A stretch of 64,000 nt of DNA from Tilletiopsis washingtonensis (lineage: Eukaryota; Basidiomycota; Exobasidiomycetes; Entylomatales): positions 554,562 through 618,561 of the forward strand of contig NW_020312005.1 in NCBI RefSeq assembly GCF_003144115.1. Direction: 5' to 3'. Position 1 is the first letter of the stretch; each line of letters opens with the position of its first letter. Positions 47,548 through 59,439 of the stretch are shown here, one piece after another. The notes below the pieces were generated by a model. It saw only the letters and a list, made by a program, of their open reading frames with translations. It did no database searches and was not told the origin of the DNA. A program made the translations under genes and the position numbers.

Positions 47548-49107
47548 TTAGAGCTTCTTGGCGACGAGGTCCTTGAGGCTGTGGCGGGGGGGAGAAGGGT
47601 GAGCAAAGGCATCGCAACTGAGCGCACGTCAGGGCCACTCACGCCTGGCCGTCCTCGGCGAACTTGGCAATGCCCTCGTACAGCTTCGTCGACGCCATGG
47701 CGTCCTTGGCGAGCTCGAAGAGGAAGTCGCCCTGGTTGTCGACGAACGAGACCTTGGCCTGCGGGTCCTCCGACTTGGCCTTCTCGGGCGAGAGCTTGCG
47801 CTCGAGCGAGCCCGACTCGTTCTTCAGCTGCTCCAGCAGCGCCGGAGCGATGGTGAGGACTAGACAGAGGGTCAGCATGGGAGTTCTGCGGGGCTGGCGC
47901 GGTGGCGTGGCGGCCCAGGGCAGTGCGCGTCCGTCTGCTGCGCCGCTCCACCTCCCGCCACCTCCACATGCACCCGCTTGCTGCGCAACTCACAGTCGCA
48001 GCCGGCGAGCTCCTTGATCTCGCCGATGTTGCGGAACGAGGCGCCCATGACGATGGTGTTGTAGCCGTGCTGCTTGTAGTAGTTGTAGATCTTCTGCACC
48101 GACACGACACCGGGGTCCTCGTGCGACGCGTACTCCTTGCCCGTCTGCTTCTTGTAGTAGTCGAGGATGCGGCCGACGAAGGGCGAGATGAGCGTGACGC
48201 CGGCCTCGGCGCATGCAACGGCCTGGCCGAAGCCGAAGAGGAGCGTGCTGAGCGGAGGAGAGGGTGTGAGTGCGGTGCAAGGTGGCGCGTGCACGCGCGC
48301 GCATGAACCTCGCGCGCGCGCGCGTATCGCTCATGCGCGCGCAGGCCAGGAAGGGTCCACTCGCGCCCACCTCAACTGCACTACGCCACTCACAGGTTGC
48401 AGTGGATCTGGCTCTCGGCCTCGAGCTCGCGCGCGGCCTGGATGCCCTCCCACGTCGAGGCGATCTTGATCAGCACGCGGTCCTTGTCGATGCCCTGGTC
48501 CTTGTACATCTTGATGAGCTTGTGCGCCTTGGCCTTGGTGGCCTCCTTGTCGAACGACAGGCGCGCGTCAACCTCGGTCGAGACGCGGCCGGGGATGAGC
48601 TTCAGGATCTCGACGCCGAACTCGACGAGCAGGCGGTCGCACGCCTCGTCGATCTGCGCCGTCTTGTCGCTGCCGCCCTGCTCCTTGGCGTACTTTGCGG
48701 CGACATCGAGGAGGCGCGCGTACTTCTCCTGCTTGATGGCAGCAAGAATGAGAGACTGAGGGAGAAGAGGCGTGAGTATGGGCTGCTGCGACAGATCAAG
48801 CTCGGCAAGGCGGTCGGGCATGGCGCTGCGGCGCGCTGCCTGCTCGCTGCAGCGCACGCGCACAGATTGCCGGCCGCTGCTGCGTCTCGCCCGGCGCACT
48901 CACGGGGTTGGTGGTGGCGTCCTGCGGCTTGTAGGCGTCGATGGACTCGAAGTCACCGGAGTCGGAGACGACTGCAGCGCGAAGCGCATCAGCGGCAGCT
49001 CGGCGGGAAGAACAGCGAGCGCGCCAGTGGAGCCTAGCCAGGGCAGGGTACGAGAGGGGCGACTCACCGGCGGTGTACTGCTTAAGGGCGTCAAGAGCGG
49101 TCGACAT
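47548..49107 (-). CDS. TAL1: Transaldolase
   Basis: Exons 49107-49068, 48971-48904, 48755-48394, 48247-47994, 47859-47643 and 47578-47548 on the minus strand encode 323 residues, a standard transaldolase length. The enzyme moves a dihydroxyacetone unit between sugar phosphates in the non-oxidative pentose phosphate pathway, in the cytosol. Family strings are [34 protein letters not shown], the Schiff-base Lys region [15 protein letters not shown] (about Lys133), [16 protein letters not shown] and [11 protein letters not shown]. The third intron (146 nt) contains alternating CG tracts. The last exon has only 31 nt and ends LKDLVAKKL. It is convergent with SET1 (216 bp apart). Confidence 0.96.
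48284..48326. repeat. Alternating purine-pyrimidine CG tracts in a transaldolase intron
   Basis: Two runs, GCGCGTGCACGCGCGCGCAT and CGCGCGCGCGCGCGTAT, are separated by GAACCT inside intron 3 of TAL1. Such tracts can adopt Z-DNA and are prone to length change. No function is shown. Confidence 0.6.
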
Positions 49108-49975
49108 GGCGGAAGTTGTGCAAAGGGAGGGGTTGGGGTTGCAAGGTGTATGGGTGAGGTGGTGGGCGGGAGCAAGGAGCAGCGGCCGGGCAAGGGCAGC
49201 TTTAAGGAAGCTGCGCGAACGAGGCGCGAGCGGTGCGCAACGATTCCCGGCGGCGGCCTATCGGTGCGGCCGCTGGCGGCGTGCACGTCAACGGCGGGTG
49301 CAGCGGCGCGATGCGGCAGCGCTGCGCTGCTGGCAGCACTCAGCTGCTGCATGCTGCAGCCGCACGCACGCACGCACGCACGCACGCAGCAAGCAGCGTG
49401 CGGCGCTCGGCAGCCTTCGCTGAGGGTGCAGGTGCAGCGAGGACCTTCCGGCAGTGGAGCAGCGGCAGGCCGACAGCACGCCGACGCATCTACGCCGCAC
49501 CGAGCGTGCTTCGTGCGCGCGCCGCGGCAAACCCTGATGTCTCGCTGGCGCGAGATCAGGGTGCCTGAGCGCCTGCGCTTCGACCGAGCCGAGCCCTCCT
49601 CGCACCTTTCTTCCAGCAGCACCTCGGGCACAGCAGCAGCACGAGCGCCATCCCGACCCGATGCAGCTTGGAGTCGGCGCTGCGTTGGGCTGTCGGTGCC
49701 GGCGCTCGCTCGAACTTCTCGTTGGCGAGGGGCACGGGGCACCCCAGCGGCAGGCACGCCGGCAGCGGGCAAATGCGCCGTGTAGATCGCCAGCGTCCAT
49801 GACGCAGCGCCGCAGCTGCCGCGAAACTGAGCGCATCGGCACTCTGTGCAGGCGCGGCCGGCGTCACGTGCGCGCCGAGGCGGTGCACGGCCCACCTCTC
49901 GGGCCTTGCTCCACCTCGCACCTGGCTCCTCCTCCCCGGCACCGTCAGCAGGCAGCCTCTCATCACCACGCCGCA
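49108..49975. promoter_or_regulatory. Divergent intergenic region between transaldolase and the EI24-type gene
   Basis: These 868 bp hold both upstream regions. A long minus-strand frame crosses it but has no domain and a composition typical of antisense GC-rich sequence. A short CGCA repeat lies within. The last 70 bp before 49976 are C-rich (CCTGGCTCCTCCTCCCCGGC). Confidence 0.45.
49361..49388. repeat. Tetranucleotide microsatellite (CGCA)7
   Basis: Seven perfect CGCA units run from 49361 to 49388, intergenic and about 250 bp upstream of the transaldolase start. It is probably length-variable between strains. Confidence 0.9.
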
Positions 49976-51584
49976 ATGCCGTCCGAGCTGCTCACCTTCC
50001 CGCCGGCGTACTGCGTCGTCGGCGCCTTCCGCCTGGCGCGCGACCCGCTGCTGTGGAAGCCCATGTGGAAGCGCTGCGCCTCGGCCGCCAAGCGGGCCGG
50101 GCTGATCGCCGTCATCTGGGTGAGGCGCGGTGCAGCTTCGCCCGACGACGCACCGCTCACAATCGCACCACAGGCAGTGGTGACGTGGCCCGTCCAGCGC
50201 TGGTTCGTCGGGTACTTCATGTCCGGCTCGGCGCGCATCAGCGGTCTCTCGAGCGTGTACGGCAGTGTCGTGGGCCGCGCAGACCGCCTCGATGGCGCCA
50301 GCGACTCGAGCTTCCTCGGCTTCGCCATGCCGAGTCTGACGACGTTTGCCGCGCTCGTCTTCGTGCTGGGACAGTGCAACTCGATCATGGACTTCTGGCT
50401 GCGGCGCAAGCTCAAGGAGTGCAGGAACGAGGCGTATCAGGCTACAGTGCGTGCCGAAGCGGGCGAGCGCTGCGCAGCATGCTTGGCTGACATGCGCGTG
50501 CAGGTCAAGTCGCGCGGCAAGGGAGACGAGTGGTGGACGCCGTACTTTGAAGAGTGCGTGCTGCCGTCCGGAAACGACTGGAGCGCCCAGTGCTGACCCT
50601 CGCGGGCCAGGTGGGAGGAGCCGCCGCTGGCAAAGGCGCAGAAGGGACAGCAGAAGCAGGCCTTCTACATGAAGCTGGCGTCGCCCGTCATTCGCATCTT
50701 TCTGCTCAAGGGTCAGCTTTGCCCTGCGTGCTTTCGTGTCTCTTCAGTTGGCTGACATCACGGCGCCCTCAGTCGTACTGCTGCCGCTCGACTTTGTTCC
50801 GTGTAAGCCAGGCTCGCGCATCCAGTCAAGTCTTCGTCTGACACGCCCGCCGCAGTTCTCGGCCTCATCGTCTCCGCTGGCATCCGTTCGCTGTCCATGG
50901 GCCGGCAATTGCACTCGGACATGTTTGCGCACAAGCGCATGACGCCTCTGCAGATCGAGCTGTGGATGACCGAGCGGCAGTTCGAGTATCGCATCTTCGG
51001 TCTCGCCGCTTCCCTGCTCGAGGCTGTGCCGCTCGCTGGCCTCGCGTTCAGCATCAGCAACCGTGTGGGCGCGGCCATGTACGCTCATGACTTGGAGAAG
51101 GTGAGGCGGTGCCGCATAATGAAGCTTCGCTCTGAGCTGCTTTTGACCAGCTCTTTCCTGCCCGCAGCGCCAGCAGTCATTCCGCAGCGGCGAACGCAAG
51201 CCATTGCCGCGAGACCAGACGTACAGTCTCGCCGACCCGCGGCGGCCAAGCAGTCCGACATCGTCGCAGCGCGGCAAGCTGCCGTTCGCGCCTCAGGGCG
51301 ACGACGGTGAGTTGCTCTCACGACCCACCCAAGCAGACAGCCCGCTCACGCCCTGCACCCGCCGACCAGAGTTTGTCATGCCCGGCGCCACGTTCAGCGG
51401 CCCCTCGGGACGTGCAGGCCCGCCGCCGGGTTATAGCAAAGAAGATGCGAAGCAGCTGCTGGGCGACTCTGCGGGCGGCCCGAGTGGCAGCCTGGGACTG
51501 GCGGATGATGCTCATGCATCGGGGACACAGCGCAGCTCGACGGCGCCGCAGAAGAGAAGAGTGCCGCCGCCGCCGACGAAGTGA
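49976..51584 (+). CDS. EI24-domain membrane protein (Rrt8/Lds-like)
   Basis: Exons 49976-50119, 50174-50446, 50504-50553, 50611-50711, 50773-50802, 50856-51100, 51168-51306 and 51370-51584 encode 398 residues. Hydrophobic segments include AALVFVLGQCNSIMDFWL, VVLLPLDFVP with LGLIVSAGIRSL, and LLEAVPLAGLAFSISNRVGA. The strings SLSMGRQLHSDMFAHKRMT and AAMYAHDLEKRQQSF match fungal members of the EI24 group. In yeast this group includes Rrt8 and the Lds proteins of lipid droplets and the spore wall. That is family knowledge, and a role here is open. The C-terminus is Pro/Ser-rich. The last intron (51307-51369, 63 nt) has no in-frame stop, so retaining it would add 21 residues. Its donor is a perfect GTGAGT. 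Confidence 0.8.
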
Positions 51585-52719
51585 GGAGCAATGGCAGCGC
51601 ATGCGTGATAGCGGCCTCTTCCTAGAACTGCGTGAGAGGAGGAGTCTGACGAGGTCAGGAACGGCGGTGGCAGACGTTGCAGCCAGGAGGAGGAGGGAAG
51701 GCAGAGCCGCGGATCTGGCAGGGCAGCTCCGGCGGCGCTAGCCTGCGCCGGCAGCGTGGGAACGGCACCGGGATCGGCGCCTCGCTCCGAGATGTTGGGG
51801 TGTGCCCTGCCGCTGCCGTCGTGCACTGAGCGCTCTCTTTGACTCTGCACCCGGCGCTGTTGCTCGCAGAAAAGAAGGTCGTACAGCGCTGTAGAGCAGG
51901 TGTGGTGCTCCAGGGCGAGAAGGTTGTGCAAGCGCAAGCTACTGTGCCTTGAGCAGGAATGCTGCCCGGCGGGAGCAGAAGTGCGCCCGCGCTGCTTCCG
52001 CCACGAAGCAGGCGCCAAGCTCATCTCTCCCCCCCCCCCCCCCCCCTCAAGGGGCGAAGAGCTGCGCCTGCATCAAAGGTGCCCAGGACAGGACGAAGAC
52101 CTCTTCGTGACGCTGCAGCCGACGCTGCTGCTGCTGGCTGCTGCTGCTGCTTCCGCGCTGCCTCGAGCGCACCCTCGCGGTTCGACGAGCTCGGGCGTAG
52201 CTTCCGGCGCGCCGGTGTGGCTTCGCTGCTTCTGGCGCGGCGGCACGCATCACGCAGCACGGCTCTGGCGCTGCTGCACCCTGCCGCTGCCGCGGAAGCG
52301 TGTTGTCGTGGCGCCCGCCGCACCGCGGCACGTCGGGTGCAGCGCAGCGCATCGTCCATCTCGGCGCCCAAGGTGTGGGGCCGCGGACGGCGCTCCTCGA
52401 AATTTGCCCAACCCACGCCGCTGACGGCGCTCCGGCGCTGCGACACAGATCGAAACACGCCGACGAGGGCGCTGCAGGCCGCCTGCGAGAGAGAAACGAG
52501 ATCTGCATCGGCCCGGCTCCTGTCGGGACGGCGCTGCGAGAGCAAGCCGCAGTGACGTGCCGCTACGCCCTGCTGCTCCTGACAGGGCGCCTCAAAAGGC
52601 GGCGCTATTGGCGCTGCTCCACTCCCGACCATCATCTGCAAGCCTCGGTCTCGTCTGCGTCTCCCTTCTGCTCCCTATTCTATCTCAGAGAGAGCCTCGC
52701 CCTCCACCTTCTGCCCGCC
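51585..52719. other. Intergenic region upstream of the elongase, with a C18 run
   Basis: These 1.1 kb lie between two genes on the same strand. Frames on both strands overlap and have no domain. The stretch contains an 18-base C homopolymer (52029-52046) and repeated GCTGCTGCTG strings near 52125-52155. The 80 bp before the elongase start are CT-rich. Confidence 0.45.
52029..52046 (+). repeat. C18 homopolymer
   Basis: Eighteen consecutive C follow TCATCTCT and precede TCAAGGGG. It is by far the longest single-base run in the window. It could form G-quadruplex structure on the other strand, or its length could be a sequencing uncertainty. Confidence 0.85.
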
Positions 52720-54245
52720 ATGCTCGCCGCGCACGCCTCGCCCGTGTACGACACGCTCTCGGCGGTGCTGCCGCGTGTGCTGCCCGCGTTCCTCGGGCGC
52801 AATGAGGCGCTGGTGCGCTGGATTCCCGGGCAGACTCCCTGGAGCACTGCGCCCGCCGTCGCCGCTACGGGCGCTATCTACCTCACCGTCATCCACGGCG
52901 GCCGGGCGCTGCAGAAGCGCTTCGGCCTCAAGCCGCTGCAGATCAAGGGCATCTTTGTGGCGCACAACATCATGCTCAGTCTCATGTCCGGCCTGCTGCT
53001 CGCTGCGTTCCTGGAGGAGATCATCCCCATCTGGTCGCAGCATGGCTTCTACCACGCCATCTGTGCGCGCGAGAGCTGGACGCCGACGATGGAGACGCTC
53101 TACGTGAGTGCGCCGCGCGGCATGTGGAGGACGGAGAGGTGCTGATGCAGAGATGTGGACAGATTATCAACTACATGATGAAGTAGTGAGTGCGAAACAA
53201 AAGCGGCAGTCGAGCAATGAAGGCCAGGTGGAAGCACGAGCGGAGGGGCGTTGGACCAAGGCGCGCAGGCCATGGAGAAGCCGGCAATCTCTGGCGCGGC
53301 GCATGCCGAGGGTCCAAGCAGCTAGGGTTGATGAAAGGGATGAGCGGGAGCTGTGGCAGAACACAAGCAGACGATGTCCCATCGAGGAGCTCGGCTTGAC
53401 AGACTCTCGCGAGAGAGCCCATTCGCGCGCGGGCAGCTCGGCGCGCCTGTGCGTGTCCGCTCCTGCCTTGGCTGACTCTCCCCGGCCCGCAGCCTCGAGC
53501 TCATCGACACCGTCTTCATGATGCTCAAGGGCAAGCCGATGCCGTTCCTGCACGTGTACCACCACTCGGCCACCGCGCTGCTGTGCTTCTCGCAGCTGCT
53601 GGGCAAGACGAGTGTCAGCTGGGTGGTCATTGTGCGTGCTCGTTTGCAGAGCAGCCGCGAGCATGGCTGACAAGCTCCCTTACCCAGACGCTCAACCTCT
53701 TCGTGCACCTCATCATGGTGCGTCTGTCTGGCTGCTTCTCTTTGTCTGCCGCTGCTGACTCGATGCACCCTGCAGTACGCCTACTACGCGCTGACGACGC
53801 TGCGCATCCCTTGCCCCTGGAAGCGCGCTGTGGTGAGCAGCCCCTCGCTCCGCTCTCTCCTGCGACACGCTGACAGCGTGTGCAGACGACGATGCAGATC
53901 GTGCAGTTCATCCTCGATCTCTCCATCGTCTACTTCGCCACGTGGGAGTTCTTCACGACGTACTTCAACTCCTCGCTGCCGCAGTGGGGCCACTGCCCCG
54001 CCGCCGTGCCGCACGCCGCCATCTCCGGCGTCATCATCCTCTCGTCGTACCTGCTGCTCTTCATCTCCTTCTACGCGCGCACGTACAACAAGCCCGCCAA
54101 GCGTGCGGCGGCGCGCGTCGCCGAGAAGCAGCCGCTGCTGGCGGAGAAGTCACAGGGCAGCGCCACGGGACACCTTCGTCCCCCGCACGCCGACCACGAC
54201 GCTCGCAAGCGGCCGACGACGCCGCAGCTCGAGCACGCCATCTAG
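52720..54245 (+). CDS. Fatty acid elongase, ELO family
   Basis: Exons 52720-53103, 53163-53185 (23 nt), 53493-53631, 53688-53717 (30 nt), 53776-53832 and 53886-54245 encode 330 residues. The condensing-enzyme histidine box HVYHH is at residues 156-160, preceded by [19 protein letters not shown], and [16 protein letters not shown] and [12 protein letters not shown] follow, all in the family order. Several membrane segments are present. ELO proteins sit in the ER and add two carbons from malonyl-CoA to acyl-CoA, the first step of each elongation cycle; very-long-chain products feed sphingolipids. Which chain length this member makes is not decided. The intron 53186-53492 (307 nt) is long for the window. 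The C-terminus is charged, without a clear dilysine retrieval signal. Confidence 0.92.
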
Positions 54246-54524
54246 ATGCCTCTAGCATCCAAGCAAGCGCCTGCTACACGCGTTGCATGCCGGCGCGCCT
54301 CTGGCCTGGCTCTGCTGCGCAGGCCAGCGTCTCTCTTTAATCACCGCCGAAGCCCATCTTCGGCGCCTCTCTCTGCTGCTGTACACCTTCCCCGGACATC
54401 CAATTTACCACGTGCACTGGCTCAGGCGAGGAACAAAGCGGGCAGGCGGTTGAGAGACAGAGGCAGGGCGCGTGCCGCCGCCGAAGGATGCATTCCAGAG
54501 CAGCACAGGAGCCCAGCGCGACGC

Positions 54525-57500
54525 TCAGAGGTCGTCGTCGAAGATGTTCTTGATGATCTTGACGCGCACCTTGCGCAGGCGCGGCGAGAGGGGTGCGTCG
54601 GCCTCGGCGATGTTGCCGTTGCGGTCGAGCGGGAAGGTCTGCGACGGGGTGGGGCGTCAGACGTCGACCTCAGGCTCTGGCGTTCGCAGCGCAACTCACC
54701 TTTGCAGCCAGCGAGCTCCGGCCTCTCGCTGCGCCCGCGCGCCGCGCAGGACTGCGGTCCGGCTCGGCGATGAGGTCTGCGGGCGCCTCGCTGGGGCCGA
54801 CAAAGAGCGCCTTGTGCCAGCGCACGCTCTTTTTGCGTGCCGCAGCCGCGGCCGGCTCGCGCTGGGGCGTGTGGTACGCCTCGAGCTCGCCAGCGCCGCG
54901 CATGTGCTGCTCCGGATCGGCCGACTGTGCGCGCGACGAGCACGAGTCGTCGTCGGACTCTTCACTGCCGCGCTTGCGAGCGCGCCGCTCGCGCGCATTG
55001 GCTGCCTCGGCCCGGTCCATGCGTGCGCCCGTCACCTTGGGCACCTTGGCCGTCGGGCTTGGCGGCCGCGGGCCCTCGATGCGAATCGAGACGACGTCGA
55101 GCTTGGCCAGGTACACCTCGTTGCGCCGCGTGTGCTGATTTGTCAGACGCACCAGCTCGGCGTGCGACATGGGGATCTCGGGCGCACGATCGCCGGCGCC
55201 GGTGGGATTGAGCACCGAGGAGGCGGTGGGCACACGTGCAGCACTGCGCTTGACGGGAGCAGGTACGGGCATGCTCGGAGCCACCGGCGCCTCTGTCATC
55301 GGCGCAGCAGAGGGGAAGAGGCGCTGCGAGGCCAGCGTCTGGCCCTGGGTCGCGGGCACCGCACGTCGTGGCCGCAGAGACTTGGCGCCGCGCTCCTCAC
55401 CGTCATCGATGCCACCGCTGCTGGGCGCCGCCTCGCCTGACTGCAGAGCCCGGCGCGCCGCCTTCATCGGAGACACGGAGCTATCGGCCTCGACGATGGC
55501 GGCGGCGCTCTGCACCTGACTTGCGCTCAGCGGCTGGCGTCCGCCACGCGCAGCCACGCTCGGCCCGCTCGGCGCTGCGCTGCTCAGCTGCGGGACGGAT
55601 GCACCGAAAGCGCCGCGAGTGCTTGTCGATGTAGCGGCAGCTGTAGAGGCACTGAGCGGCGGCAACGACGACGCAGGCACGGGCGCTTGGACTGGCTGCG
55701 CAGGAGCAGCAGGCGGCGTTTTGATCGCGGCAAGCGAGCCGGCTGGGACGCGCCGTGCTCGGCCGGGTGCCGCTTGCGGGCCATACACCGACGACTCTGG
55801 CGGCGGTGGCGGAGGCTGAGTGGCGCGTGCCTCGCGCGAGGCAGCTCGCACGGGCGAGGACGAGGAAGAGGCTGGCTTTGCGCTTGGCAGTGCGCTGGTC
55901 GAGGAGGACATCGCACGGTTGAGCTTGGACGGACTGTCCCACACGCGACTGGCAGGCACACTGCTGGCCAGACGCGCGTCTCGGATGACAGGCGCACGCA
56001 TTGCTGCGCTGCGCACCACGGGCCGTTCTGGCGAGGAAGAGGCAGCAAGAGCACCGAGCTTCGGTGCGGCGGCGGACTGTAGGCGCACAGCAGAGGCCTG
56101 GTTCTCCGGCGTCGGTCGACGAGGAGCTGCACTCGCGGGGCCGCGGCTTGCAACAGCGGCGGAGCGGATGGTCCGCACAGGCGGCGGCGCCAGTGCCTCT
56201 GCCGCGACTGGCGCCGTCGGAGCAGGCGAGGGCGCTGGCAGACGAGGCCGCTCTGCAGCGGCGAACGAGCTGGGCGCGGATGCGACTGCTGGCCTCAACT
56301 CAGATGTCGCAGCGGAGGCGCCAGCGCCAAGGGGCGTCGCAGGAGGCTGATCAGCGGACGCCGCCCGCGAAGCCAGCAGAGGTCGCCCGAGATGCGCCTT
56401 GCGCTCGACTTGCGGCTTGGCCAGCGCTGGTCTGCGGACCGTGGCGGCTGCAGAAGGCACAGCGCGCGCCGCAACCGGGGCAGGGGCGACTGCTCGCCGC
56501 AGAGACGAGCTTGCGACCGGCTTCGGTGCAGGCAGCACCTTGCGAGGCACGCTGGCCACGGGTCGGGCGATGCCAGACGCTGCTGCTGGCTTGGGCAGAC
56601 GCGACGATACAGCTGGGCCGGCAGTCGGCGCTCGAATCCCCGACACACTGGCAGCCAGCTGACGAGCAGGTGCGGGCACGCCTGTCGGCGGTCGCGCGGC
56701 AGCAGAGGGTCCAGCGACAGGAGCAGCTTTTGCAGCAGCGCTAGGAGCGGGCGCGGCTAGATGCGGCGCTGGCTGTGCTGAAGCGAGACGAGCAGCTCGC
56801 AGCGACTCTGCCAGTCGTGCTGACGGACCTGCCTTCGCCTGTGATGGCGCAGCGACCGCTTCCTCGGTCGGGCCGTCGGCCTCACTGACCGGCGCGGAGC
56901 TTTTCGGCTGCTCGGGCGCTTCGGGCGAGCTCGGAGGCAGCGGCACCGCACGAGCGATCTCGAGCACGCGCGTCGGAGGCGGGATGCGCGACGGCGACGA
57001 CGCATTCTCCTCTCTCGCCTTGAACGGACTGCCGTGTCCTTGAGAGCGCTCCAGAGCGCGCAGAGGCTTGCGAGGGCTAGCTGCGCCGAGCGACCAAGCT
57101 GGCGGCGAGACGGGCTGCAGCTTCACGGGGCTCATCGTCTTTGCATCTGCCCATGCATTGAGTGCATCGGCGACGTTTGCAGGCCTCGGCTTGCTCGGCG
57201 ACGACTTGTTCGGCGAGACAAGTGCAGTTGCCTTGTGCGGCGATTGCTGCCGTCTGGCCTCTTCCTCGTCGTACCGCATGCTCAAGCGCGCGCTCTTGCG
57301 CCGACGCACTGGACTGGCACCTTCAGCGGGGCCGGATCGCTTGCTTGCGAGCTCGAGGCCCTCCTCGATGAAGTCTTGCCGCTCCATTGCGTAACGCGAC
57401 AGCACAAAAGGACTCTCCGGCCCAGCCGAGTCGTGTCGCGCCTCAGCGCGCAGGTTGTTCAACAGGCTCAAGTCGCCAGCGCGCGTGCCGTGCGCAGCAA

Positions 57501-59439
57501 GCGCGACGCCGGGCGACGACGCATAGTCGAACGAGACGGGCGAGCCGGCTGCAAGCGCACAGGACTGCGGCGTGAGCATCGCGCCGCGCGAGATGCGCAT
57601 TGGCGTGGAGGGCGGCGACGGCGCTTGCGACGACGACGGCGCCGCGACGTGCACTGCGGCGCGCATGGGGCTTGAGCTGAAGACATCGGCAGTCGAGCGC
57701 TCGGACTCGGGATCTGCATCGATGAGGCTGGCGCTGCAGGTTTGCTCGGCTTCGTCGTCGTCCGTCGGGCAGAGCACCGGAGACTCAACCCGCGGGGCTT
57801 CGTCGGCCTCAGAGGCGGAAGCCTGCCTTGGCTCGACCGGCTCAGCCTCGGCCAGCACTGCAGAAGCCTCTGGCTCGGCAGCACTCTGCACAGCCGGCGC
57901 CTCGCTCTCGACTTCAGCTTTGCGCGTAGAAAGCTCGGGCTCTTGCGCGACCTCAACTTGAGAGAGCTCTGGCGACTGCAGCGGCTCAGCATCTGCAGCT
58001 GGAATCTCGTGCGTCGGCTCCATCTCGCTCGGCGGCTCGACCTGCGCGTGCTCCTGAGGTGTGTCGGGCTCTGCGAGCCGAGACGAGGCGCTTGCTGCCG
58101 TCGGGATGGACGCATCAACGCAGATGTCGGCAGAATCATGAACGTCTTCGTCCAGCGGAGCGTCTTCGTCCAGCTCCGCTGCTTCTGTAGCAGGGCTCGC
58201 TGTACGTTGCTCGTCTGCAAGATCCACTGCGGCGGGAGCGGCGTCTTGCTGGCCGAGAGAAGACAGGCGAAGAGTGCGATCGAGGTCCGTCGCGCTAGCA
58301 TCTGGCGCTGCTTCCGCCTCGAGTGCATGCCGCGAGCCAGACTCGCTCGCTGCGTCGTCACTCGCGTTGTGCTCCTCGTCGGACTCTGCGCCACCTTGCG
58401 GTCCCTTCTCTTCCTCGCCCTGCCATTCTTGCTTCTGCTCCTCCTCCGCCTGGCCCTCCCCCTCCTCATCGCCCGACTCGGACTCTGTCCGGTAGCTCGA
58501 CTCGGTCTTGTAGCTCAAGTTAGCCTCGAACGGCGTGTCGTCCGTGACGACAAGAGGCAGCTCGGCGGTCGAGGGCTCGGCGAACGAAGATGAGGTGCTC
58601 TCGTGAAAAGCGCCAGCCGCCGGCTCCTGCTCGTCGAAGGCAGCAGCTTCGCTCGTCGGCTCTGCCTGCGCCTCGAGGAGCTCCTCGTGCGCTGCTGCGT
58701 CCGCCGTGAGCTGCGGCTCGTCGTCCTGCTCTTGCGAGACTGGCCACGAGGCGTTTGGCTCGGCACTGGCATCGAGCTGCCCGATGGTCCTGCATCCCAC
58801 CGACTCCTCTCTGCCGCCGTACGAGCCTGTCTCCTCTTCCTCTTCCTCCTCGCGCTCCACCTCAGCGGCCGGTGAAGCAGCGTCGGACACGGGCGCCTCC
58901 GCCTCGCTAATTGGCATGTCCATCGGCCCGATGCTGCGTCGCCGCGCCAGGTCCAAGCTGTCCTTGCGCAGTAGTCGCCGCTCGCGCATGCGCGCGCTGA
59001 CCTTGCGCCGGCGCGCATGCTCCTCGCGCGACGGCGTGCCAAAGTAGATGGGCGGCTCGGCCGGCTCGCCTTCACCGTCGGACTCCTCTTCGGTGTCGGT
59101 CGGCGCGTCGGAGGAACAGGGCAGGGAGGAGAAGGATGAGGTTGGCGAGGAAGTGACAGAGGGGAGTGTCGGTGCTGCACTGGCACTGCGGGACGACGAG
59201 GCCGAGACGCTGCGTGCCTGCAGGTGCTGCTCGGGCAGCATGCCGCTGCGCATCGTCGGCGTGGAGCCGAGCAGGCAGACGGGCGAGCGCGGCGACGACG
59301 TCAAGAGATCGCGTGTGCGCGATGCGGAGGCAGGCGTGTGTGGTGCTGAGGCGTCATGCTGCGCCTGCTGCGGGCAGACGCTGAGATCGACGAGCGAGAA
59401 GGTCGTGTCGGGATCGGCGGCGGGAGCGGCGACGCTCAT
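54525..59439 (-). CDS. Unrecognised 1617-residue Ser/Ala/Pro-rich protein
   Basis: Two exons on the minus strand, 59439-54700 and 54638-54525, join in phase zero across a 61-nt GTGAGT intron with a CTGAC site. Most of the protein is low complexity: acidic and Glu/Ala-rich in the first half, then Ala/Pro/Ser-rich with many AAPxxA-like repeats. The ordered-looking islands are near the N-terminus (YFGTPSREEHARRRKVSARM), near residue 1450 (VRLTNQHTRRNEVYLAKLDV), KKSVRWHKALF (1536-1546) and the second-exon tail RKVRVKIIKNIFDDDL. Acidic and basic tracts suggest a nuclear or cytoskeletal scaffold, but I recognise no domain. KSVRW (1537-1541) fits the degenerate RVxF pattern that docks protein phosphatase 1. 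That is a weak motif and only a hint. Antisense open frames overlap it extensively; they are shadows. Confidence 0.72.

Noticed and set aside
48900-49976. 358-residue minus-strand frame between transaldolase and the EI24-type gene
   Set aside because: It overlaps a transaldolase exon, is Arg/Cys/Ala-rich and owes part of its openness to the CGCA repeat. No domain is visible.
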